A stretch of DNA of 6,337 bases from the NCBI GenBank assembly GCA_030727885.1, contig JANRAT010000141.1, forward strand, positions 1 through 6,337, given 5' to 3'. Source of the DNA: Rhodospirillales bacterium (lineage in GTDB: Bacteria; Pseudomonadota; Alphaproteobacteria; Rhodospirillales; Casp-alpha2). A program made the translations under genes and the position numbers. The notes beneath the pieces are model-generated. The model did not search any database, had not been told where the DNA came from, and saw nothing but the letters and a program-made list of their open reading frames with translations. This document shows, piece by piece, positions 1 through 4,857 of the stretch (position 1 is its first letter; every line of letters starts with the position of its first letter).

Positions 1-25
1 CGAGACCGAGAAACTTACGATACAT
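1..25 (-). CDS. pstS: Start of a phosphate ABC transporter substrate-binding protein gene (probable pstS), cut by the window edge
   Basis: Only eight codons are visible, reading M-Y-R-K-F-L-G-L leftward from the ATG at 25-23. The short basic start followed by hydrophobic residues fits the n-region and first part of the h-region of a signal peptide. A good Shine-Dalgarno sequence (AGGAG, 36-32) lies 6 nt ahead, and a Pho-box promoter lies about 135 nt ahead. PstS is the periplasmic phosphate-binding component of the PstSCAB importer, and in many proteobacteria pstS follows phoR and is the first gene of the Pho-controlled operon. What is seen is a translation start, a secretion-type N-terminus and a Pho promoter. 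The pstS identity is inferred from phoR and that promoter; another Pho-regulated exported protein, such as a phosphatase or porin, would also fit. Confidence 0.6.
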
Positions 26-31
26 GGCTAA

Positions 32-36
32 CTCCT
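32..36 (-). promoter_or_regulatory. Shine-Dalgarno site of the pstS-like gene
   Basis: AGGAG on the minus strand, 6 nt ahead of the ATG at 25. It is what makes such a short edge fragment believable as a gene start. Confidence 0.6.
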
Positions 37-72
37 GCCTAAATGCGTTTCGGAGAGAACTCCGTGTTAAGC

Positions 73-109
73 GGACAACCGGCACATCCATGTGGGTGAC
101 CAGGTGTCC
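73..109 (-). other. Possible hairpin in the leader of the pstS-like transcript
   Basis: The arms GGACA and TGTCC (73-77 and 105-109) are complementary, extended by CC/GG pairs across one bulged base. An inner CACA/TGTG stem (83-86 with 91-94) has a four-base loop. An unpaired internal loop separates the two parts, so stability is moderate. It lies in the roughly 110-nt leader between the predicted transcription start and the pstS ATG. No U-run follows it, so it does not look like a terminator. It may be fortuitous. Confidence 0.25.
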
Positions 110-142
110 ATGCACGGCGGAACCTACGCATCGACCGCTTAC

Positions 143-148
143 AATATA
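143..148 (-). promoter_or_regulatory. -10 element of the Pho-box promoter
   Basis: TATATT on the minus strand matches the sigma-70 consensus TATAAT at five of six positions. It begins 10 nt downstream of the Pho box, the spacing expected when PhoB occupies the box in place of a normal -35 contact. Transcription would start near 135-137 and run leftward. Confidence 0.65.
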
Positions 149-158
149 TGACGAACGT

Positions 159-176
159 GTGACACTTTTATGACAC
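159..176 (-). promoter_or_regulatory. Pho box (PhoB binding site)
   Basis: On the minus strand the 18 bases are GTGTCATAAAAGTGTCAC: two direct TGTCA repeats, 11 bp apart from start to start, around an A-rich spacer. Against the E. coli Pho box (CTGTCATAWAWCTGTCAY) only the first base of each repeat differs (G for C), giving 16 of 18 matches. Its orientation and the TATATT 10 nt further on show that it drives the leftward pstS-like gene. It sits about 33 bp past the phoR stop codon, so phoR itself is not downstream of this box. PhoB, phosphorylated by PhoR under phosphate starvation, is the expected activator. Confidence 0.85.
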
Positions 177-209
177 AGGGGCAGGTGGCTGTGGATAAGG
201 CGTGGAGAG

Positions 210-1289
210 CTACAGGTGCTCTGTTCTTGGCACGATATCTGTTGGCAGAAAGACACTGAATGACGAGCCCTGGCCGAGCACGCTCTGTGCCGAAAGATGG
301 CCGCGATGGCGGCTGATGATGTGTTTGACGATGGCCAAGCCAAGTCCGGTGCTGCCGATGCCGGATTCGGAATTGTTTGATCGCGCGTCATCGACCCGGA
401 AAAACCGTTCGGTCAGCCTCGGGATCAGTTCCTTAGGAATGCCGGGGCCATGGTCGCTGATGGTAATCGATATCCCTGGGCGTGAGGTGCCGGGTATCCG
501 CTCGACGCGGTTGAAGCTGATATCAATCGATTTGTCGTTGCCGCCGTATTTGATGGCGTTTTCGATGAGGTTGCGGAACACCTGATGCAACTGATCGGAA
601 TCGCCGATTGCCTTGGGCAGGTCAGGCACACTTGTAACCTTGAAGGCGATGTTGTTTTTATTCGCCTGCGGCCCCAGGGCTTCAAGGACATTGTTGACGG
701 ATCGCTGCACATCGACCGTCTGGCGCGGCGGCACGTGTTCGTTGATCTCGACCCGGGTCAGCGACAACAGATCATCAATCAGTCGTGCCATGCGCTGCGA
801 TTCGCGGTGCATGATGTTGAGAAACCGGGCCCTGGCTTCGATATCATCGCTGGCTGGACCGCGCAGGGTTTCGATAAAACCGATCAGGGCGGTCAGCGGC
901 GAGCGCAATTCATGCGAGACGTTGGCAACGAAATCGGTGCGCATCTGTTCGGCTTTCCTGGCCGAGGTGATGTCGTCGATCACCAGAGTCGCCACGGCAT
1001 CGTCATCAACAGAGGTGATGTTCAGACGTTCGATGCGGAACGACAGGTTGCGTGGGACCGGCACGGGCAGGGTGATTTCACCATCGGCTTCGGGGGCGCC
1101 GCCGAGTACCCGATCTAGTCCATCAAGGATGTTCGGATGACGCAGGCTCAGGGCCAGATCCCGGCCGATGGCGGCTTCACCGATCAGCTCCCTGGCGGAA
1201 CGGTTGGCCTGCAGGACGCGCCGCTTGCTATCGACGACAATGACCGAGGTCGGGATGCGGTCAAAAACTTCCTGGGATATGGACATCAT
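210..1289 (-). CDS. phoR: PhoR-type PAS sensor histidine kinase without membrane segments
   Basis: Probable phosphate-regulon kinase, autophosphorylating on histidine and passing phosphate to PhoB. A PAS domain covers about residues 5-115. The DHp H-box (S-H-E-L-R-S-P) carries the phosphoacceptor His126. The ATPase domain shows the N-box (R-N-L-I-E-N-A-I-K-Y, Asn244), the G1 box (D-H-G-P-G-I-P, 279-285), the F-box (E-R-F-F-R-V-D, 295-301) and the G2 box (G-S-T-G-L-G-L-A-I-V, about 312-321). All catalytic motifs are intact. At 359 aa it is shorter than E. coli PhoR (about 430 aa), and the difference is the missing N-terminal membrane region. An in-frame TGA five codons upstream rules out a longer start. 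The Shine-Dalgarno is weak (GAAAGA, 8 nt away), so translation may be coupled to the thioesterase ending 12 nt earlier. The second Met codon (1286) is also possible. The neighbouring Pho box supports PhoR over another PAS kinase. No terminator is evident after the stop. Confidence 0.88.
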   Translation of the reverse strand: MMSISQEVFDRIPTSVIVVDSKRRVLQANRSARELIGEAAIGRDLALSLRHPNILDGLDRVLGGAPEADGEITLPVPVPRNLSFRIERLNITSVDDDAVATLVIDDITSARKAEQMRTDFVANVSHELRSPLTALIGFIETLRGPASDDIEARARFLNIMHRESQRMARLIDDLLSLTRVEINEHVPPRQTVDVQRSVNNVLEALGPQANKNNIAFKVTSVPDLPKAIGDSDQLHQVFRNLIENAIKYGGNDKSIDISFNRVERIPGTSRPGISITISDHGPGIPKELIPRLTERFFRVDDARSNNSESGIGSTGLGLAIVKHIISRHRGHLSAQSVLGQGSSFSVFLPTDIVPRTEHL

Positions 1290-1301
1290 CAGCGTTGTCT
1301 T

Positions 1302-1799
1302 TCACGAACTGGGCTTGGGTCGATTCGGGATGGCGATGGTCCGGCCGCATTTTGAGGGCTTTTCAAGGGCTGCATGAATTTTGCTGATATCTTTGATAGC
1401 CGTGTGTATGAAATCCGGAAACGGGCCGACTTTCCGGCTTTGCAGATTGACATGCAGGATCATCAACTCGTTCGTGGCGCACAGGCTGTCATCTGCGCAT
1501 TTGTGCATTTGATGGAACAGGTGCAGCCTTTTTTCGTCGCTGCCGACAACCTGCGTGGTGATATAGACGCGTTCGCCTTCGAGGACTTCATTATCATAGG
1601 TGACATGCGCTTCGGCGACGAAAACGGAACTGCCTGTCCGCTCCCGCAGTTCTTCGCCCATCCCGATTTGTATCAGAAATGCATCGGTGGCGTGATCGAA
1701 GATCAGCACGTAATAGGCGACATTCATATGACCGTTGTAGTCGACCCACGCCGCATCAACGGTCTCTTCCCATATCCGGATCGGTTCGGCTTCGGACAT
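1302..1799 (-). CDS. Hotdog-fold (4HBT-type) acyl-CoA thioesterase
   Basis: A 165-aa protein with one hotdog domain. Near the N-terminus is the 4HBT-type active-site signature W-V-D-Y-N-G-H-M-N-V-A-Y-Y (18-30), with Asp20 the likely catalytic acid. It is followed by the long hydrophobic helix and the strand Y-D-N-E-V-L-E-G-E of this fold. Such enzymes hydrolyse acyl-CoA thioesters in the cytoplasm. The look of this signature recalls the betainyl-CoA thioesterases of carnitine breakdown, but no carnitine genes are nearby, so the substrate is open. I place the start at 1799 because GGAG (1809-1806) lies 6 nt ahead. In-frame ATG at 1811 or 1814 and GTG at 1817 are alternatives, the last two served by AGAGGG (1828-1823), and would add 4-6 residues. 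It sits directly before phoR in the same frame, probably in one operon. The C-terminal tail (about 25 residues, basic, proline-rich) is not obviously part of the domain. Confidence 0.85.
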   Translation of the reverse strand: MSEAEPIRIWEETVDAAWVDYNGHMNVAYYVLIFDHATDAFLIQIGMGEELRERTGSSVFVAEAHVTYDNEVLEGERVYITTQVVGSDEKRLHLFHQMHKCADDSLCATNELMILHVNLQSRKVGPFPDFIHTAIKDISKIHAALEKPSKCGRTIAIPNRPKPSS

Positions 1800-1805
1800 C
1801 CGCGT

Positions 1806-1809
1806 CTCC
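1806..1809 (-). promoter_or_regulatory. Shine-Dalgarno site deciding the thioesterase start
   Basis: GGAG on the minus strand lies 6 nt before the ATG at 1799. It competes with AGAGGG at 1828-1823, which is 8 nt before ATG 1814 and 5 nt before GTG 1817. Both are usable; the first has the better sequence and is preferred. Confidence 0.4.
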
Positions 1810-1817
1810 ATCATCAC

Positions 1818-1882
1818 ATCAACCCTCTGTTAGCGGATCATTGGGCACTTGTCGACGCGTCTGCTCTCGGTCACCATGGGAC
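1818..1882. promoter_or_regulatory. Divergent spacer between the thioesterase-phoR and fetAB transcripts
   Basis: Both transcription units must start in or near this 65-bp gap. Leftward, TCGACA (1855-1850, five of six to TTGACA) is followed after 17 nt by TAACAG (1832-1827), a poor -10, so this promoter is only a candidate. Rightward, I see no convincing -35/-10 pair ahead of fetA. No clear operator palindrome, Fur-box-like sequence or second Pho box was recognised. The fetA promoter may lie inside the thioesterase coding sequence. Confidence 0.3.
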
Positions 1883-2479
1883 ATGCTTAATATAGATCAG
1901 CTTTCGCGGGCTATTTTGCAGCCGATCAGCCTCAGGTTTCCGGATGGCTGCTGCATTGTCGTGCGTGGGGCTTCGGGTTCCGGCAAGTCGCTGATGTTAC
2001 GGGCCATTGCCGATCTTGATCCTTCAACCGGTCAGGTCAGTCTGGACGGGATTGATCGCAACGAAATGCCGGCCCACGAATGGCGCCGCCGCGTGACTTA
2101 TGTCGCAGCTGACAGCGGCTGGTGGCTGGAACGGGTTGGTGAGCATTTTGAGGCGCCCGACATCGCCGCCGGTTATCTGGTGCGGCTGGGGTTCCATGGT
2201 GATGTCATGGCATGGCCGGTGACCAGATTGTCGACGGGTGAACGCCAGCGCCTCGCGCTGTTGCGGGCCATGGTGCAGAACCCGCGCGTGCTTTTGCTGG
2301 ACGAGCCGACTTCGGCGCTGGATCCGGAAGCGACCGCCAAGGTCGAAAGCGTTTTACATGAGAAAATCGCCGCCGGCGTGATTGTGATCATGGTGACCCA
2401 TGATGCAGCACAGGCAAAGCGCATGTCGAAACGACGTTATCAGATGAAAGACGGCGCTCTGAGTGAGGAGTCGGCATGA
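1883..2479 (+). CDS. fetA: ABC transporter ATP-binding protein, FetA-like (iron export)
   Basis: The 198-aa ATPase partner of the FetB permease encoded next. In E. coli FetAB exports iron and protects against iron-enhanced oxidative stress; this role is carried over by homology. Visible motifs: Walker A G-A-S-G-S-G-K-S (29-36), signature L-S-T-G-E (116-120), Walker B V-L-L-L-D-E-P (136-142) with catalytic Glu141, D-loop S-A-L-D (144-147) and switch His173. Two departures stand out. The Q-loop reads Y-V-A-A-D-S-G-W-W (73-81) with no glutamine. The N-terminus has only 28 residues before Walker A, with no aromatic A-loop residue. It is also shorter than E. coli FetA (about 225 aa). The ATG at 1883 fits the family's N-terminal strand; the open frame extends further upstream but is non-homologous and antisense to the thioesterase. 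The Shine-Dalgarno is poor (GGGA almost touching the ATG). The stop overlaps the fetB start by ATGA. Confidence 0.85.
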   Translation: MLNIDQLSRAILQPISLRFPDGCCIVVRGASGSGKSLMLRAIADLDPSTGQVSLDGIDRNEMPAHEWRRRVTYVAADSGWWLERVGEHFEAPDIAAGYLVRLGFHGDVMAWPVTRLSTGERQRLALLRAMVQNPRVLLLDEPTSALDPEATAKVESVLHEKIAAGVIVIMVTHDAAQAKRMSKRRYQMKDGALSEESA

Positions 2480-3273
2480 CCTATTCCGATCTCAGTTATT
2501 GGGACATCGGCACGGCGGCGCTGCTGCTTTGCATCAATGCCGGCCTTTCCATTTATTACCAGCTCGGCGTCGCCAAACGGCTGCTGATCGCGGCGATGCG
2601 CATGGTCGTGCAGCTGACTCTGGTCGGTCTTGTGCTGAAGGCGCTGTTTGCGACGGTCTCGCCCTGGCTGACGCTGTTGTGTGCGTTGGCCATGATTGCC
2701 TTTGCCGGACGCGAAGCAATGGCCCGTCAGGACCGGACGTTTGTCGGCTTCTGGGGATACGGTCTTGGCACTCTTTCGATGCTGATGGCGGCTGGCGTCG
2801 TCACGCTGTTTGCGATGACGACCCAGTTTCATGCCGATCCCTGGTACGATCCCCGCTATGCCATACCGGTTTTGGGGATGATTCTCGGCAACACCATGTC
2901 GGGCGTGTCGCTGGCCCTTGATCGCCTGCTTTCGGATGCCGATAACGGCCGCGCCAAGATCGAAGCCCGCCTGGCACTCGGCCAATCCTTTCGCACGGCC
3001 ATGCGCGAACCCCTTAAGGGGGCGATGCGGGCCGGCCTGATTCCGACCGTCAACGGCATGGCGGCGGCTGGACTGGTTTCCCTGCCGGGTATGATGACCG
3101 GGCAGATTCTGGCCGGCGTTGACCCGGTCGAGGCGGTCAAGTACCAGCTGCTGATCATGTTTTTGATTGCCGGCGGTACGGCGCTGGGTGTTTTCTGTGC
3201 CGTAATGCTGGCCCTTAACCGCATTACAGACCCGCGCCAGCGCCTGCGTCTGGATCGTCTGCAGCTGCCATGA
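2476..3273 (+). CDS. fetB: ABC transporter permease FetB (UPF0014 family, iron export)
   Basis: A 265-aa inner-membrane protein close in length to E. coli FetB (about 260 aa). About six to seven hydrophobic segments are visible, near residues 11-28, 35-58, 64-80, 92-115, 128-148, 190-210 and 223-248. Family hallmarks are I-P-V-L-G-M-I-L-G-N-T-M-S-G (130-143), the cytoplasmic stretch from about 150 to 185 that carries L-A-L-G-Q-S, R-A-G-L-I-P-T-V (185-192) and L-V-S-L-P-G-M-M-T-G (200-209) followed by A-G-V-D-P-V-E-A-V-K-Y-Q (213-224). These correspond closely to E. coli FetB as I recall it. The start overlaps the fetA stop (ATGA) and has a good AGGAG 5 nt upstream, so the pair is translationally coupled and should form one exporter. 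Substrate (iron) is by homology; no metal-responsive operator is visible. Confidence 0.9.
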   Translation: MTYSDLSYWDIGTAALLLCINAGLSIYYQLGVAKRLLIAAMRMVVQLTLVGLVLKALFATVSPWLTLLCALAMIAFAGREAMARQDRTFVGFWGYGLGTLSMLMAAGVVTLFAMTTQFHADPWYDPRYAIPVLGMILGNTMSGVSLALDRLLSDADNGRAKIEARLALGQSFRTAMREPLKGAMRAGLIPTVNGMAAAGLVSLPGMMTGQILAGVDPVEAVKYQLLIMFLIAGGTALGVFCAVMLALNRITDPRQRLRLDRLQLP

Positions 3274-3379
3274 TGCAAAAATCGAACCGCAAATGCCTGT
3301 TTTTGTTGGCTCAGAGGGGGCTGGCGTTGTAAAAGCGCAGCACTTTAACGGTTGCTGATTTCAAGGAGACCGCGCTCGA
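3274..3379 (+). promoter_or_regulatory. fetB / glycosyltransferase spacer with a weak candidate promoter
   Basis: TTGGCT (3306-3311) and TGTAAA (3328-3333), 16 bp apart, form a modest sigma-70-like pair that would start transcription near 3340. No GC-rich stem followed by a T-run was found after fetB; the only T-run (TTTTTG near 3300) lacks a stem. The trio downstream may therefore be partly read through from fetAB. AGGAG at 3364-3368 serves the next gene from 11 nt away, slightly further than usual. Confidence 0.25.
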
Positions 3380-4147
3380 ATGGGTGATGCCGGTCGAGAA
3401 ATATCCCTGGCCAAGGTTTCCGTCGTCGTCCCGGTGAAGGATGAGGCGGATAACGTCATGCCGTTGATCGCCGAGATCGTCGCTGCCCTGGACGGGGCGA
3501 TGACTTTCGAGATTGTTTATGTTGATGACGGCAGCAGTGACGAGACGCCTGTCAGGCTGGCCGAGGCAAAACAAAAATATCCATTTCTGCGGGTGATCCG
3601 CCATGATGGTTGTTTCGGCCAATCGCAGGCCGTGCACACCGGCGTCCGTAATGCCGGCTCGCCGCTGATTGCAACGTTGGACGGTGACGGTCAGAACGAT
3701 CCGGCGGATATACCGGCACTGCTGCAACGCTTTGAAGCCGAAGGCGGCTCGGCCGATGCCCTGCTGATGATCGCCGGCTGGCGCGCCAAAAGAAAAGATA
3801 CATGGCTGAAGCGGGTGTCTTCGAAAATCGCCAATGCGGTGCGGGGATCGCTGCTCGGCGATGCGACGCCCGATACCGGATGCGGCCTCAAGGTTTTCCC
3901 GCGCGACATGTTTATGAGCTTTCCGGCGTTTGATCACATGCACCGGTTTCTGCCGGCGTTGACGATCCGTTCAGGGGGCCGGGTGGTGTCGGTGCATGTC
4001 AACCATCGACCCCGCGAACGCGGTCAGTCGAAGTACGGTCTGTTTAACCGCCTGTGGGTCGGTATTGTCGACATCGTCGGCGTGATGTGGCTCAACCGTC
4101 GCAAATCGCGCGTCAGGATTTCTCCCGAAGAACCGCCCCTATCATGA
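3380..4147 (+). CDS. Family 2 glycosyltransferase, polyprenyl/dolichyl-phosphate sugar synthase type (DPM1/ArnC-like)
   Basis: A 255-aa GT-A-fold enzyme predicted to move a sugar from a nucleotide sugar to a polyprenyl phosphate on the cytoplasmic face of the inner membrane. Motifs in order: V-V-V-P-V-K-D-E (15-22) and V-D-D-G-S-S-D-E-T (48-56) for nucleotide binding; L-D-G-D-G-Q-N-D-P (100-108) with the metal-binding D-x-D; D-T-G-C-G-L-K-V-F-P-R (165-175); H-R-F-L-P-A-L (188-194); and R-P-R-E-R-G-Q-S-K-Y-G (210-220), a hallmark of the DPM1/ArnC group. Unlike ArnC (about 320 aa, two C-terminal membrane helices), it ends after one mildly hydrophobic stretch (about 225-238) and a basic tail, so it is probably a peripheral membrane enzyme. 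It is the first gene of the trio and overlaps the next by ATGA. The sugar cannot be read from the sequence. Confidence 0.88.
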   Translation: MGDAGREISLAKVSVVVPVKDEADNVMPLIAEIVAALDGAMTFEIVYVDDGSSDETPVRLAEAKQKYPFLRVIRHDGCFGQSQAVHTGVRNAGSPLIATLDGDGQNDPADIPALLQRFEAEGGSADALLMIAGWRAKRKDTWLKRVSSKIANAVRGSLLGDATPDTGCGLKVFPRDMFMSFPAFDHMHRFLPALTIRSGGRVVSVHVNHRPRERGQSKYGLFNRLWVGIVDIVGVMWLNRRKSRVRISPEEPPLS

Positions 4148-4857
4148 TGACGTCGCGAATCGTTATCCGCTCAATTCTTCTGTTTGCGCTGCTGATCGGC
4201 ATTGGCGCGCTGATCAAGCTGACGCCGCTTGGCGATATTCTGGACAAGGGCTGGATCGACACCTACGTGCGGAACGAAGGAATCAGGGGCGAGCTGATCT
4301 TTCTTGTTGTCGGCGGCATCTGCACTGCGGTTGGCTTGCCACGCCAGGCCGTTGCCTTCATGGCCGGCTATGCCTTCGGGATCATTTACGGCACTGCAAT
4401 CGGTGTCGCGGCAGCGGTACTTGGGTGCATGGCGACGTTCTTTGTTGCACGGTTTCTGGCGCGCGATCTGGTGGCGCACAAATTCCCCGACAAGCTTAAA
4501 CGGATGGATGCGTTTTTGCGTGAAAACACCTTCACGACAACGCTGCTGATCCGATTTTTGCCGGTCGGCTCGAATGTGCTGACGAATATGCTGGCCGGCG
4601 TTTCAGGCGCTGCGGCAATGCCGTTCTTCACCGGCTCGGCGATCGGCTATATTCCTCAGATGCTGATTTTTGCCATGGTCGGGTCAGGTTTTGCCGTCGA
4701 GCCCGGAGTCAGGCTTGTTGCCAGCGTGCTGCTGTTCGCAGCTTCCGGCGTCATGGGGTTGTGGCTGTATCGGCGCTATCGTGACAATCACAAACTTCTC
4801 AATGCCGGCGTTGTCGGGTCTGAGGACGTCGGCGCCAGCGAGGCATCGGAACGATGA
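4144..4857 (+). CDS. TVP38/TMEM64 family (VTT/DedA-type) inner-membrane protein
   Basis: A 237-aa polytopic membrane protein. There is an N-terminal helix (about 8-25), then the VTT core: G-L-P-R-Q-A-V-A-F-M-A-G-Y-A-F-G (64-79), a glycine-rich helix with G-C-M-A-T-F-F-V-A-R (94-103), an amphipathic linker, L-L-I-R-F-L-P-V-G-S-N-V (134-145) with N-M-L-A-G-V-S-G (148-155), and two further hydrophobic segments (about 158-182 and 189-208). The arginine-proline re-entrant motif is typical of the family. Some DedA-superfamily members have been shown to translocate undecaprenyl phosphate, and VTT relatives act as lipid scramblases. Placement between a polyprenyl-phosphate glycosyltransferase and an ArnT-like transferase makes lipid-carrier flipping or recycling a reasonable inference, not a demonstrated role. 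Two consecutive ATG codons open the gene, the first overlapping the GT2 stop; no Shine-Dalgarno is seen, so coupling is likely. The open frame upstream of 4144 lies inside the GT2 gene and is not homologous. Confidence 0.85.
   Translation: MMTSRIVIRSILLFALLIGIGALIKLTPLGDILDKGWIDTYVRNEGIRGELIFLVVGGICTAVGLPRQAVAFMAGYAFGIIYGTAIGVAAAVLGCMATFFVARFLARDLVAHKFPDKLKRMDAFLRENTFTTTLLIRFLPVGSNVLTNMLAGVSGAAAMPFFTGSAIGYIPQMLIFAMVGSGFAVEPGVRLVASVLLFAASGVMGLWLYRRYRDNHKLLNAGVVGSEDVGASEASER

Noticed and set aside
20..30. Eleven-base match (ATACATGGCT plus one flanking base) between 20-30 and about 3798-3808
   Set aside because: Too short and isolated, one copy inside coding sequence; expected by chance.
1679..1882. 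Extension of the fetA frame 68 codons upstream of 1883
   Set aside because: It is antisense to the thioesterase coding sequence, rich in Arg and Ser, and does not resemble the N-terminus of any ABC ATPase.
2440..2985. Minus-strand open frame opposite fetB
   Set aside because: Product is rich in His, Gln and Arg, a typical antisense shadow of a membrane protein gene; fetB motifs are unambiguous.
3274..3310. Possible rho-independent terminator after fetB (A-run at about 3279 and T-run near 3300)
   Set aside because: Only a five-base A/T pairing is available and there is no GC-rich stem.
3311..3943. Minus-strand open frame opposite the GT2 gene
   Set aside because: No recognisable domain, and it covers the plus-strand GT2 motifs; a shadow frame.
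4054..4143. Extension of the TVP38-like frame upstream of 4144
   Set aside because: It overlaps the conserved C-terminal part of the GT2 gene and encodes a basic non-homologous stretch; ATG 4144 gives a normal family-length protein and an ATGA junction.
4800..4815. Recurring AATGCCGG(C) words, e.g. near 2537, 3650 and 4801
   Set aside because: They fall in codons for Asn-Ala-Gly in several genes and reflect codon preference, not a repeat family.
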